In this document: in pieces, positions 53,763 to 63,288 of the stretch
Position numbering within the stretch: the first letter of the stretch is position 1
How the letters are laid out: each line of letters opens with the position of its first letter
Source of the DNA: Salinispora cortesiana
Lineage (GTDB): Bacteria; Actinomycetota; Actinomycetes; Mycobacteriales; Micromonosporaceae
Direction of reading: 5' to 3'
Assembly: GCF_000484695.1 (NCBI RefSeq)
Contig: NZ_AXVR01000023.1
Location: forward strand, 1 to 64,000
DNA: 64,000 nt
The notes under the pieces: generated by a model
What the model was told of the DNA's origin: nothing
The model's database searches: none
The model's input: the letters and a program-made list of their open reading frames with translations, nothing else
Position numbers and translations under genes: made by a program

Positions 53763-55651
53763 GCGACGGTGCGGCCGCGACCGACGACCTGGTCTGTGCC
53801 GGGCTGGCCCGGCTGCTCGCCGAGCGGGGCTGCGACGCGGAGGTGGTGGCGCTGGGGGTGCGGGACGAGTACCGGGCGACTATCCGCCCGGAGCGCGGAC
53901 CGCGGGTGCTGCTCTACGGGAAGCTGGCGCTGATCGCACCGCTGCCGCCGGCACCGGCCTGTTCGACCTGCCTCGCCCGTCGCTGGCAGGCGGTGCGCCA
54001 CCGCGACCTGCGCGACGCGGTGGAGCTGGGCGGTGACACGGCCGCCGCGGGTCCCTGGCCGTACGCGACCCCGCTCGTCGCGGATTTCCTGCACGCGCTG
54101 ATCGCGGCGGTCCGCACCGCCGACACCGGACCGGCCAACACCGGAACGGGGAGGCCGAGCACGGTGCTTCAGGTCGACCTGTCGACCCTGCGAGTGCAGC
54201 AGGTGCCACTGTTGCCCGATCCCGAGTGCCCAGGCTGCGGCGAAATGGTCGCCGATGCTCCGGAGCTGGCGGTGATCGAACTGCCCGCCACACCGAAGTC
54301 GGCGGTGGGCACGTTTCGTGGCCGGGACCTGGACGACTACCCGCTGGACGTGGCGGCCTTCGCCAACCCGGTGTGCGGGGCGCTCGGCGGCGGTCTGTGG
54401 CAGGACGTCACCTCGCTCTCCACCTCCCCGGCGGTCGGCTCGTTCACCCTGCGGTGTGGCCGCTTCCTCCGGGAGACGCTCTATGGCGGGCATGCCGACG
54501 GCTACCGACGCAGCGCCCGGATCGCGGTGTTGGAAGGAATGGAACGTGCCGCCGGCCTGCGCCCGCGGGGCAAGCGCACCGCCGTCACCGCGACGTTACG
54601 GGAGTTGGGCGACGACGCCCTGGACCCACGTGAGTGTGGGCTCTACCCCGATGCCTTCTACCAGGCCAATCCGTACCTGCACCGGTTTGGGGTGGACCGG
54701 CCGATCACGTGGGTCTGGGGCTGGTCACTGCGAGACCGGCGCACGCTGCTGGTGCCGGAGGTGCTCGCCTATTACCACGCGGCAAGCGTCGAGGAGCGCT
54801 TCGTCCAGGAGACCTCGAACGGCTGCGCCTCCGGCGGATCCATGGTGGAGGCGATCTACCACGGCCTGATGGAGGCGATCGAGCGCGACGCTTTCCTGCT
54901 GGCCTGGTACGGCGGCCGGTCCCTACCGGAGCTCGACCCGGCCAGCATCGACCAACCACGCGCCCGGATGATGGTCGACCGGCTGGCGATGTACGGCTAT
55001 CGGGCCCGGTTCTTCGACACCCGGATAACCTTCGACATCCCGGTGGTGACCGCGGTGGCCGTCCGCGAGGACGGTGGTCTCGGTGCCCTCGCCTTCGGTG
55101 GCGGGGCGAGCCTCGACCCGCAGGCCGCGATCACCGCGGCGCTCTGCGAAATCGCCACCGACTCGGTGATGGTGCGAGTTCGCGCCCGTGCCGACGAGAG
55201 CCGGTTGGGTCGGATGACGACCGACTTCTCCCGGGTACAGGGCCTGCACGACCACCCGCTGCTCTACGGCCTGCCGGAGATGGCACGACACGCTGCCTTC
55301 CTGCTCGATCACGGCACCGCGTTGGTCCCGATGACCCAGCTGTACGAGCGGGATCGTCCCGCCCCACCGGTCACCCCCGATCTCCGCGACGACCTCGAAC
55401 GCTGCCTGAAGCAGGTGACCGCGCAGGGCTTTGACGTGATCGCCGTGGACCAGACCACACCCGAGCAGCGCGAGCTGGGCCTGACGACGGTGAGTGTGCT
55501 GGTCCCCGGACTCCTGCCGATCGACTTCGGCTGGCTGCGCCAGCGCGCCCCACACGCGCGGCGGCTGCGGACCGCGTTCCGCGCCGCCGGGCTCCTCGAC
55601 CGCGACCTGCGCGACGACGAAATCCACTCCGTTCCCCACCCGTTTCCGTGA
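53759..55651 (+). CDS. YcaO-domain azoline cyclodehydratase
   Basis: 630 residues. The N-terminal ~190 residues carry CSTC and CPGCG clusters and an E1-like look. The C-terminal ~440 residues are YcaO: SNGCASGGSMVEAIYHGLME, AIERDAFLLAWYGG, and AALCEIATDSVMVRVRARAD with ATP-binding Glu/Arg positions. A proline-rich C-terminus (VPHPFP) resembles the PxPxP end needed for cyclodehydration. Expected reaction: ATP-dependent conversion of Cys/Ser/Thr in a precursor peptide to thiazolines or oxazolines. It starts at GTG 53759, overlapping the preceding stop. Confidence 0.92.
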   Translation: MSDGAAATDDLVCAGLARLLAERGCDAEVVALGVRDEYRATIRPERGPRVLLYGKLALIAPLPPAPACSTCLARRWQAVRHRDLRDAVELGGDTAAAGPWPYATPLVADFLHALIAAVRTADTGPANTGTGRPSTVLQVDLSTLRVQQVPLLPDPECPGCGEMVADAPELAVIELPATPKSAVGTFRGRDLDDYPLDVAAFANPVCGALGGGLWQDVTSLSTSPAVGSFTLRCGRFLRETLYGGHADGYRRSARIAVLEGMERAAGLRPRGKRTAVTATLRELGDDALDPRECGLYPDAFYQANPYLHRFGVDRPITWVWGWSLRDRRTLLVPEVLAYYHAASVEERFVQETSNGCASGGSMVEAIYHGLMEAIERDAFLLAWYGGRSLPELDPASIDQPRARMMVDRLAMYGYRARFFDTRITFDIPVVTAVAVREDGGLGALAFGGGASLDPQAAITAALCEIATDSVMVRVRARADESRLGRMTTDFSRVQGLHDHPLLYGLPEMARHAAFLLDHGTALVPMTQLYERDRPAPPVTPDLRDDLERCLKQVTAQGFDVIAVDQTTPEQRELGLTTVSVLVPGLLPIDFGWLRQRAPHARRLRTAFRAAGLLDRDLRDDEIHSVPHPFP

Positions 55652-55660
55652 GGTGCCGCC

Positions 55661-57259
55661 ATGACGTCCGAGAACCCCGGCCTCGCCCACGCGTACGCGA
55701 CCGCGATCCTGCATCGCAGCCGTGAACCGATGCCCCCGGCCGACTTCGCGCCGAACTGGGCCGACGCACCCCGCCGCGGCAAGTACTACCCGCAGGCGAC
55801 CGCCTTCGGGCTGCCCGCCCCGGCGAACGTCGACGCCGACCTGGACACCGCGCTGCGGGGCCCCGGCGACGCCGACGAGCCGTTCACGCTGCCGCTGCTG
55901 GCCGGCCTGCTCCACCACTCGTACGGGCTGCTCGGACGGCGGCTCGGTATCCAGGCCAACTCCGATCTGGGAGTGCTGCCGTCGTACGCGTACGCCAACT
56001 GGTACCGCGGCGCCGCCTCCGGTGGCGGTCTCTACCCGTGCAGCGTCTACTGGGTCGCCGGGCCCGGTGCCGGAGTCACCCCGGGTGTCTACTACTACGC
56101 GCACGCCCGGCACGCGATGCAGCGGCTGCTCGGCGGTGACGTCAGCGCCCGGGTGAACGCGGCGGTCGCTCCGCCCCGCCCCGCCAGTCAGTTTCTGATC
56201 GTCGGGGTGAAGTACTGGCAGAACGCCTTCAAGTACAACAACTTCTCGTACCACGTGGTATCGATGGACCTGGGTACCCTGCTGCAGGTGTGGCGGCTCT
56301 GGGCCGGCGCGCAGGGCCGGCAGATCCGGCCCGTGCTCTGGTTCGACCAGGCGGCCGTCGCCGACCTGCTCGGGCTCACCCCCGACGACGAGGCGCTCTT
56401 CGCCGCCGTACCCCTGACCTGGGCCGCACCCGTGCCCGCCGCGTCCGTGCCCGCCGTCGTGCCCGCCGCACCCACGGTTCGGGTACGGCACCACGACCAG
56501 GAGCGATCGCGGACGCTACTCCACTTCGACACCCTGCGGTGGGTCAGCCGCAGCACCGCCGCGTCGGTCGACCGGCCCGCCACCGGGGCGTTGGCATCCG
56601 CCGCCGCCCACCCGGCGTCGCCGGGCGGAACCCGCCTGCCGCTACCCGCCGCCGCGCCGCTGACACTTCCCGTGGCGGCCGCCCTCACCGCCCGCCGCAG
56701 TAGCTTCGGCCGATTTCTGCGGAACCGTCCCATGGCGGCGGCGCACCTCGCCGCGCTGCTGAAGGCTACCGCCGCCAGCACCGTGCCATCCGAGATCGAC
56801 GGTCCGGCCGACCGTCCGCTGGCCCGGGTCTACGCCTTCGTCAACGCCGTGGCCGCCGTGCCCGCCGGAGGGTACGCGTACGACCCGCAGGAGCACAGTC
56901 TGGTCGCCGTCACCACTGGCCCACCCGGCGCGTTCCTGCAACGCAACTACACCCTGGCCAACTACAACCTGGAGCAGGCAGCGGTCGTCCTCGTCGCGAC
57001 GGTGCGTACGCACGCGGTGCTGGACGCCACCGGCGACCGGGGCTACAACCTCGCCAACGCCACCATCGGAGCGATGGCCCAGACCTTCTACACCGTCGCC
57101 GCCGCGCTGCGTCTCGGCGCGGGGGTCGCGCTGGGCTTCGACGGTGTCTCCTACGTCAAGGAGCTGGGACTCACCGGCGGCGACGAGTTCCCGCTGCTGA
57201 TCATGCTCGCTGGCGAGGAGCGCGGGCAGCTCGGCAACTACCGATACGAGCTGCCGTGA
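55661..57259 (+). CDS. Tandem SagB-type azoline dehydrogenase
   Basis: 532 residues with two nitroreductase-fold halves, as in thiopeptide dehydrogenases. First half: RGAASGGGLYPCSVYWVAG and the KYWQNAFKYNNFSYHVVSMD segment holding the Lys/Tyr typical of SagB. Second half: RRSSFGRFLRN, VPAGGYAYDPQ and NATIGAMAQTFYTVAAALRL. With FMN it oxidises azolines to thiazoles/oxazoles. ATG 55661 follows GAGGTG, 9 bases after the YcaO stop. It overlaps the dehydratase gene by four bases. Confidence 0.92.
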   Translation: MTSENPGLAHAYATAILHRSREPMPPADFAPNWADAPRRGKYYPQATAFGLPAPANVDADLDTALRGPGDADEPFTLPLLAGLLHHSYGLLGRRLGIQANSDLGVLPSYAYANWYRGAASGGGLYPCSVYWVAGPGAGVTPGVYYYAHARHAMQRLLGGDVSARVNAAVAPPRPASQFLIVGVKYWQNAFKYNNFSYHVVSMDLGTLLQVWRLWAGAQGRQIRPVLWFDQAAVADLLGLTPDDEALFAAVPLTWAAPVPAASVPAVVPAAPTVRVRHHDQERSRTLLHFDTLRWVSRSTAASVDRPATGALASAAAHPASPGGTRLPLPAAAPLTLPVAAALTARRSSFGRFLRNRPMAAAHLAALLKATAASTVPSEIDGPADRPLARVYAFVNAVAAVPAGGYAYDPQEHSLVAVTTGPPGAFLQRNYTLANYNLEQAAVVLVATVRTHAVLDATGDRGYNLANATIGAMAQTFYTVAAALRLGAGVALGFDGVSYVKELGLTGGDEFPLLIMLAGEERGQLGNYRYELP

Positions 57260-60084
57260 GGCATGCCGTGCGAGCGCCGGGCCCGCTACCGGGCGCCGCC
57301 GTCCCCGCCGGCTGGCGCACCGGTGCGTACTTCACCGCCCGGATCGCCGGCCTTCCCCTGTCGACGGTCGACCTGCTCCGCTCCCCGGCAGCCTGCACCT
57401 GGGCCGACGCGGCACTGGCTCTGGAGCGCCAGCTCAGCAACGACGGGGCGCAGCTCAGCCAACTGCTGTACGAGTTGGTCAACGACAATGAGGACGACGC
57501 GGTCCGCCGGCGGCTGCTGACGCTACGCCGACAGGTCTTCAACAACGCCCTGCCGGCCGCGCCCGGGCCGGCGCTCGCCGCGGTCGAGCAGACCCGGCCG
57601 GCGGCCCTCCCGGTCATCCAGCGCTGGCTACGGCGACGCATGCAGCTCGCCCGGCACCAGGGCGAGGGTGGCGCGATCCTCGCCGCCGACATCGCCCAGG
57701 CCCGCGCCGAGCTGTGGCGGCTGGCCGACGAGCCACGCCTGCGCGGCGGGCTCCAGCTCGCCTCACCGACCCTCGATGAGCAGCTCGCCGCCGGGAGCAC
57801 GCCGGAGCTGACCCGGCCGGCGAACAAACGGACCCGCCGCGTCGAGCGTTCGCTGCTCTCCTACCTCTACCGCACCGCGGGCAAGACCAGCCCGTTCAGC
57901 ACCTTCACCGGGGTCGCCCTCGGCCGCTTCACCGACACCGGATCGCAGCTTGGGTTCCCCGTCAACGAGCAGTGGCATCAGCACGTACGGCTCAACGTCG
58001 TCCTGGTCGCCCGGCTCGCCGAGCTGGTCACCGCCGACCCACGGCGGCGCGGCGACCTGATGGTGGAGCTGAGCCCGGGGTGGCGCCGTGACGCCGACCG
58101 GATCCGCTACGTGCGGCACTGGGTCACCGCCGGCGACGACAGCGCCACGGTCAGCTTCGACTCGGTCCGCGACGGTCTCTTCTTCCTCCGCCGCAGCGGC
58201 GTCCTGGACGGGCTCACCGCCCTGCTGCAGCAGCGCGGCACGATGCGCTGCGTCGAGCTGGTGGACCGGCTCTGCCGGGACACCGGGGCCGACCGGCCCG
58301 ATGGCGAGACCTACCTGTCGACGCTGCTGGAGTTGGGAATGCTCCGGCTCGTCGGCCTCGACACCGACGTGCACGCCACCGACCCGATCCGCGCACTCGC
58401 CGACACCCTGGGGCACCTGGACCGGCCGTGGGCCGAACAGCTCGTCCACCAGCTGCACGAGATCATCGACCTGGTTGACGCCTACCGGCAGGGCGACCTA
58501 CGCCGGCGTCGCGAACTGCGGCACCGACTGCGGGCCACGGTAGACGCAGTGATGCGGGCCCTCGGCGAGGAGAACCCGACTTTGCCGCAGACGCTGCTGT
58601 ACGAGGACAGCCGGGTGGCCGGCGAACCGGTCGCCATCGCGGCCCCGCCCTGGCAGCGGCTGGTCGGCGCGGACCTCGCCGCCGTGGAGCGGATTCTGCC
58701 TGCCTTCGACCAGAACCTGCCGCACCGGATCATGTTCCACGGATTCTTCCTGGCCCGGTTCGGTGTCGGCGGCCGCTGCGACGACCTGCTACGGCTGGTC
58801 GAGGACTTCCACGACGACCTCTACGACCAGTACTCCTCGTACACGGCGGGGCGCCGCCCGTTCGCCGCGGACGGTAGCTACATGCCGGAGGAGAACTGGC
58901 TGGGCCGGCCCGAGATGACCGCGCTCGACCAGGCCCGACAGCTCTTCGCCAAGCGGGTGACAGCGCTCGCCGACGCCGACCCCCGGTGCCCCGAGCTTTC
59001 CCTGCCCGTCGAGCTGTTCGACGAGGTGGGCGCGCTGCTCCGTGCCACCGCCGCCCACCAGGTCCACCCGATGGGGCACTTCGTCCAGCTGGCCCTCCGC
59101 GAGCCCGACCCGCTGCTGGTGCTCAACCAGTCCTTCGGCGGACTCTCCTTCCCGTTCAGCCGGTTCACCCACTGCTTCGACGCCGACACCCCGACCCTCG
59201 CCGAGCGGCTACGTGCCCAGACATCCGAACTCACCCCACCGGGCGTGGTCTTCGCCGAGCTGACCGGGGGAGCGGCCACCACCAACCTGAACCTGCACGC
59301 CCGGCTCACCGACTACGTGATCGTCTGCCCCGGCGAAACCAGCAGCGTCCCGGCCGACCGGCAGCTCACCCTCGACGACCTCTACCTGACCCACGATCCG
59401 GAGACCGACCGGGTCGTACTGCGCTCGACCCGCCTCGACAAGGAGGTCGTCGCCGTGTACCTGGGCTACCTGGTGCCGATGGCGTTGCCGCAGATCCCGC
59501 GTACCCTGCTGCTGCTCTCGCCGGCGTCGCTGGTGCGGCTCGACGTGTGGCGCGGGGTGCCGGCGGCCAGCACCGACGGCGTCACCGTCCGGCCCCGACT
59601 GCGCCTCGGCAACATCGTGCTCAGCCGCCGAAGTTGGTCGGCGCCGGTCCGCGAGCTTCCCGACTCGGGTGACCCCGGCGCCGACCCGGCGGCGTTTCTG
59701 GGCTGGCGTCGGTGGTGGGCCCGGCACGGCCTGCCCGAGCAGGTGTTCGCCACCATCCACCCGGCCCATCCGGGTCGGCGCACGGCTAACCCGAAGCCGC
59801 AGTACGTCGACTTCGGGAGTGCGCTGTCGCTGCAGGCCCTGCGCGCCGCGCTGACTGAGCCGGACGACCAGGTCGTCCTGCGCGAGCTACTGCCGGCCGC
59901 GGACGAACTGGCTGCTCAGAGCGCGCTCGGTGGACACGTCAGTGAGCTGGCCGTGGAGACCTTCCGCGTCCACGCGGAGACCTCTGGCGTCCACCCGGAG
60001 ACCTCTGGCGTCCACCCGGAGACCTCTGGCGTCCACCCGCGGCAGACCGTTGCCGCACCACGAACCGGAGGTAGCAGCCGATGA
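57256..60084 (+). CDS. LanB-type dehydratase, glutamylation subunit
   Basis: 942 residues of the lantibiotic-dehydratase N-terminal family: RVERSLLSYLYRTAGKTSPF, STFTGVALGRF, QVHPMGHFVQLALREPD-like stretches and GGLSFPFSRFTHCFD. It lacks the SpaB_C elimination domain, which is encoded by the next gene, as in split thiopeptide and goadsporin enzymes. Family chemistry: glutamyl-tRNA-dependent glutamylation of Ser/Thr before elimination to dehydroamino acids. An odd feature is the C-terminus, which ends in tandem VHPETSG heptads (59968-60038). GTG 57256 overlaps the previous stop. Confidence 0.92.
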   Translation: MRHAVRAPGPLPGAAVPAGWRTGAYFTARIAGLPLSTVDLLRSPAACTWADAALALERQLSNDGAQLSQLLYELVNDNEDDAVRRRLLTLRRQVFNNALPAAPGPALAAVEQTRPAALPVIQRWLRRRMQLARHQGEGGAILAADIAQARAELWRLADEPRLRGGLQLASPTLDEQLAAGSTPELTRPANKRTRRVERSLLSYLYRTAGKTSPFSTFTGVALGRFTDTGSQLGFPVNEQWHQHVRLNVVLVARLAELVTADPRRRGDLMVELSPGWRRDADRIRYVRHWVTAGDDSATVSFDSVRDGLFFLRRSGVLDGLTALLQQRGTMRCVELVDRLCRDTGADRPDGETYLSTLLELGMLRLVGLDTDVHATDPIRALADTLGHLDRPWAEQLVHQLHEIIDLVDAYRQGDLRRRRELRHRLRATVDAVMRALGEENPTLPQTLLYEDSRVAGEPVAIAAPPWQRLVGADLAAVERILPAFDQNLPHRIMFHGFFLARFGVGGRCDDLLRLVEDFHDDLYDQYSSYTAGRRPFAADGSYMPEENWLGRPEMTALDQARQLFAKRVTALADADPRCPELSLPVELFDEVGALLRATAAHQVHPMGHFVQLALREPDPLLVLNQSFGGLSFPFSRFTHCFDADTPTLAERLRAQTSELTPPGVVFAELTGGAATTNLNLHARLTDYVIVCPGETSSVPADRQLTLDDLYLTHDPETDRVVLRSTRLDKEVVAVYLGYLVPMALPQIPRTLLLLSPASLVRLDVWRGVPAASTDGVTVRPRLRLGNIVLSRRSWSAPVRELPDSGDPGADPAAFLGWRRWWARHGLPEQVFATIHPAHPGRRTANPKPQYVDFGSALSLQALRAALTEPDDQVVLRELLPAADELAAQSALGGHVSELAVETFRVHAETSGVHPETSGVHPETSGVHPRQTVAAPRTGGSSR
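59968..60038 (+). repeat. 21-bp tandem repeat encoding VH(P/A)ETSG heptads
   Basis: Three full copies of GTCCACCCGGAGACCTCTGG-C (first copy with GCG in place of CCG) plus a partial fourth, in frame near the end of the dehydratase gene. Nearly identical copies suggest recent slippage expansion. The length should vary between strains. Confidence 0.9.
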
Positions 60085-61148
60085 CCACGTCCGCCCCCGC
60101 GCCCACCAACGCCGAGGACAGCGCCGACCCGCGGGGAGCGTGGATCTCGCTGCACATTTTCTACGCGGCCAACCCGCAACCGTTGCTGGTGGACTGCGTG
60201 GCGCCGCTCATCCGGGAGCTCACCGAAGCGGAGCTGCTCGCCGGCCACTTTTTCATCAACTACTGGCTGGAGGGGCCCCACGTGCGGCTGAGGCTGCGCC
60301 CGCGTACCCCGGCCGACGAGCCGGCGGTACGGGCGCGCGCCGAGGCGGCGGTCAGCCGGTTTCTCACCACCCGTCCCGCGCTGTACGCGATGGGCACCGG
60401 CTACCTGCGGGAGCTCTACGACATCCTCTTCGCGCTGGAGTTCCCCGACGGGCGGCCGGCGGAGCTGGTCGACGCAGCCGGGCAGATGCTGCTCAGCCCC
60501 AACAACTCATACAGCTACCGGCCCTACACACCGGAGTACGGCAAGTACGGTGGGCCCGCGGGAATCGAGGTCGCCGAGTGGCACTTCCGGCACTCCAGCG
60601 ACACGGTGCTGCACGCCATCTCGTCGATGAACCTGCACCTGCGCCCGGTGCTGCTGGGCACCGCCGCACAGCTGATGACGGTGCACGCCGGCACCTTCCT
60701 GCCCGACCGGGAGCAGCTGGTGGACTTTCTCGACCGGTACCACCACTACTGGCACCAAGCCTTCGCCGGTACGAACCTTATTGGCATCGACGAGTACACG
60801 CGAATGTACGACAGCGTCGCCGGTGAGCTCGGCCGCCGCGTACGGCAGATTCTCACCCTCGTCGGGCAGGGCGAGACGCAGCGACTCCCCGGCTTCCTCC
60901 GTGGGTGGGCCGAGCACGCGGCCCAGCTCCGCGAGAAGGTGCTCGCCCTGGCCACCTCCGACGACCTGACGGTCAGCGCGTGGAGCGGCGGTGACCGAGT
61001 CATCACCGACCCGGGGGAGGCCCTCACGTTTCTGCTCTCGCCATACCTACACATGACCAACAACCGGCTGCACGCCACCATCCGCGACGAGGCGTACCTC
61101 TCCTATCTGCTCGCCCGGGTGCTGCGGGAGTCGGCGGTGTCGTCGTGA
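60081..61148 (+). CDS. LanB-type elimination subunit (SpaB_C/thiopeptide-type domain)
   Basis: 355 residues: AWISLHIFYAANPQPLLVDC, FFINYWLEGPHVRLRLRP and YTPEYGKYGGPAGIEVAEWH. These are hallmarks of the SpaB_C or thiopeptide-type bacteriocin biosynthesis domain. Partnered with the upstream glutamylation subunit it would eliminate glutamate to give dehydroalanine or dehydrobutyrine. The related pyridine synthases of thiopeptides share the fold, but only one such protein is seen and an elimination partner is needed, so elimination is the simpler call. ATG 60081 overlaps the upstream stop (ATGA). Confidence 0.88.
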   Translation: MTTSAPAPTNAEDSADPRGAWISLHIFYAANPQPLLVDCVAPLIRELTEAELLAGHFFINYWLEGPHVRLRLRPRTPADEPAVRARAEAAVSRFLTTRPALYAMGTGYLRELYDILFALEFPDGRPAELVDAAGQMLLSPNNSYSYRPYTPEYGKYGGPAGIEVAEWHFRHSSDTVLHAISSMNLHLRPVLLGTAAQLMTVHAGTFLPDREQLVDFLDRYHHYWHQAFAGTNLIGIDEYTRMYDSVAGELGRRVRQILTLVGQGETQRLPGFLRGWAEHAAQLREKVLALATSDDLTVSAWSGGDRVITDPGEALTFLLSPYLHMTNNRLHATIRDEAYLSYLLARVLRESAVSS

Positions 61149-62365
61149 CGCATCCGGGCCTGCTGGCCAAACGTCCCCGGCTGCGCGAAGATCTGATCTT
61201 CTCGCGCCCGTTGCGGCGTGGCCCCGACACGGTCTACCTGCTCAAGGACCGGCGGACCGGCCGGGCGTTCGAGATCCCGCCGAAAGAGCAGTTCCTGCTC
61301 CGCCGCCTCGACGGCGTCCGGTCCCTCGGGGAGGTCGGCACCGAGTACGCCGACGAGTACGGTCGCCGCCTCGGTGCCGCGCACTGGACCCGGCTGCTGT
61401 GGCTCCTCCACGAGCGGGACCTGCTGGCCGTTCACCCCGCCGCGCCGGCCACCGTTCACCCCGCCGCGCCCGCCGCCGCGTCGGGTGACGGTGAGCGGGC
61501 GACGCGCGACCCGGGACGCTCCGGTGCGCTGCGATGGTGGGCGCATCGACTGCGATTCCTGCTGCGCCCGACGGTCTTCGCGCTGGTCGCTGTCCTCGTC
61601 GTCGCGCTGCTCGCGCTGGTCGGGCTGCGGCTCGGCCCGCTCTGGCAGACCGCCCGACCAGCCTTCACCGACCCGGTCAGCCTGGTGGCGCTGGCGTTGC
61701 TCGCCTGGTCGAGCGCGGCCCTGCACGAGTTCGCGCACGGGGTGGTGGCCATGCACGTCGGCGCCACCGTCAACCGGATCAACCTGGTCACCCTCACCTG
61801 CAGGGTCGAGGACTACCTCTACCTACCGCGCCGGTCCCAGCAGGTGCTGATCGCGTCCGCCGGCGCGGTAGCCAACGGGTTGGTCCTGCTGCTCGCCGGC
61901 ACCGCCCTCATCGTGCTGCCCGGTGCCTTCGCCGACCGGCTACTCAGCGCGTTCGTGCTGGTCGGTGCGGCCCAGACGCTGGTCAACGTCATTGCCCTGC
62001 CCCCGCTGGACGGCTACAAGGTCCTCAGTCACCTGTTGGACCAGCTGGACCTGGCCCCGGAGAGCCGCCGCTACCTGGCGACCCTTCCCCGGCGCCTGCT
62101 GCGCCGTCCCGGCCGCCGCTACCCACGACGGGCCGCGGTCTGTCTCGGGCTCTTCGCCGCCTGGTGGCTGCTGGCGAGTGCTGCCGCCGCCAGTCTCGTG
62201 ATCGTCTACCTGGGCGTCCTGCTTCGGCCTTCCCTCGGCGCGCTCGCCTACGTTCTGCCGGCCGCCATCGTTTGTTTGACCGTCGCCGGCTGGCTGGCCC
62301 GACCCCGTCGGCCCCGTCCGGCGGACCGGGCTCCAGCACCACCAACCAGTGAGAACAACCAGTGA
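61145..62365 (+). CDS. M50-type membrane metalloprotease with N-terminal PqqD/RRE-like domain
   Basis: 406 residues. Residues ~15-95 look like a PqqD-type RRE (LIFSRPLRRGPDTVYLLKD, PPKEQFLLRRLDGVRSL). Several membrane helices follow. The zinc motif HEFAH (194-198, AALHEFAHGVVAMH) and the second S2P motif (281-290, NVIALPPLDG) are both intact. The chain ends in a proline-rich tail. M50 proteases cut within or near the membrane; fused to a leader-binding element it is a strong candidate for RiPP leader removal coupled to export. GTG 61145 overlaps the upstream stop. Confidence 0.86.
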   Translation: MTHPGLLAKRPRLREDLIFSRPLRRGPDTVYLLKDRRTGRAFEIPPKEQFLLRRLDGVRSLGEVGTEYADEYGRRLGAAHWTRLLWLLHERDLLAVHPAAPATVHPAAPAAASGDGERATRDPGRSGALRWWAHRLRFLLRPTVFALVAVLVVALLALVGLRLGPLWQTARPAFTDPVSLVALALLAWSSAALHEFAHGVVAMHVGATVNRINLVTLTCRVEDYLYLPRRSQQVLIASAGAVANGLVLLLAGTALIVLPGAFADRLLSAFVLVGAAQTLVNVIALPPLDGYKVLSHLLDQLDLAPESRRYLATLPRRLLRRPGRRYPRRAAVCLGLFAAWWLLASAAAASLVIVYLGVLLRPSLGALAYVLPAAIVCLTVAGWLARPRRPRPADRAPAPPTSENNQ

Positions 62366-63288
62366 AAGGCGAGCCGATGTCATTCATCGACAGTCCGGCG
62401 ATCGTGCTGGACGCCGTGAGCAAATCGTATGGCGAGGTGAGGGCGGTCGATGAGATCTCCATTTCGATCGGCCGCGGCGAGTTCTTCGGCCTGCTCGGCC
62501 CCAACGGTGCCGGCAAGACCACCCTCATCGAAATAGTCGAGGGACTGCGCCTCCCCGACGCCGGCACCATCACCGTGCTGGGCAGGTCGCCGGCCCCACG
62601 AAACCTCGACCTGCTGCCCCTGATCGGCGTGCAGACCCAGCGATCGGCCTTCTTCACCCGGCTGACCGCCCGCGAGCACCTGGTGACCGTCGCCGCCCTC
62701 TACGGCCTGCCCCCAGCCACCGCCGAGAAGGCGCTGGACCTGGTCGGGCTGACGGGCTCCGGTGACGTCCGGGTCACCAAGATCTCCGGCGGCCAGCGCC
62801 AGCGCCTCGCCATCGCCTCCACCCTCGTCCACGACCCGGAGGTGGTCTTCCTGGACGAACCCACCGCCGCACTGGACCCGGAGGCCCGCCGCGACCTCGG
62901 CCAGATGCTGCGCAACCTGAAGGCGATCGGCAAGACCATCGTCTACACCACCCACCACCTGGACGAGGCGCAGAACCTCTGCGACCGAGTCGCGATCCTC
63001 TCCGCCGGGCGTGTCCTCGCGCTCGACAGCCCCCGCGAGCTGATCGCCCGCTCTGGCATCGGTACCCGGCTGGTCATCCCCGCCGGCCGGCTCAGCCCGG
63101 AACAGGCCGGCACCCTCGACGGCGTCAACGGGGTCGCCGTCGAGGACGGCATGCTCGTGCTGCGGACCGCGCACACGGCCCGGGTGCTCGCCGCCCTCGA
63201 CGGTGCGGCCGACCTGGACGACGTGGAGACCCGACCGGCCACCTTGGAAGACGTCTACCTTGAGCTGATCGGAGCGCCGCAGGCATGA
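62362..63288 (+). CDS. ABC transporter ATPase (DrrA-like)
   Basis: 308 residues. Walker A GPNGAGKTTLIE, signature ISGGQRQRLAIAS, Walker B VVFLDEPTAALD and switch TTHHLDEA are all intact. The DrrA/CcmA-type C-terminal extension follows (LVIPAGRLSPEQAGTLDGV). The listed start GTG 62362 overlaps the protease stop; ATG 62377 is also possible. It pairs with the permease gene that overlaps its stop. Expected role: export of, or immunity to, the RiPP product. Confidence 0.93.
   Translation: MKGEPMSFIDSPAIVLDAVSKSYGEVRAVDEISISIGRGEFFGLLGPNGAGKTTLIEIVEGLRLPDAGTITVLGRSPAPRNLDLLPLIGVQTQRSAFFTRLTAREHLVTVAALYGLPPATAEKALDLVGLTGSGDVRVTKISGGQRQRLAIASTLVHDPEVVFLDEPTAALDPEARRDLGQMLRNLKAIGKTIVYTTHHLDEAQNLCDRVAILSAGRVLALDSPRELIARSGIGTRLVIPAGRLSPEQAGTLDGVNGVAVEDGMLVLRTAHTARVLAALDGAADLDDVETRPATLEDVYLELIGAPQA

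Noticed and set aside
54923..56494. Long minus-strand frame opposite YcaO and SagB genes
   Set aside because: Low-complexity antisense frame. It spans two well-supported overlapping plus-strand genes.
60081..61148. Thiopeptide pyridine synthase
   Set aside because: The fold family fits, but the upstream LanB subunit lacks an elimination domain and needs this protein. A second SpaB_C-type protein would be required to claim a pyridine synthase.
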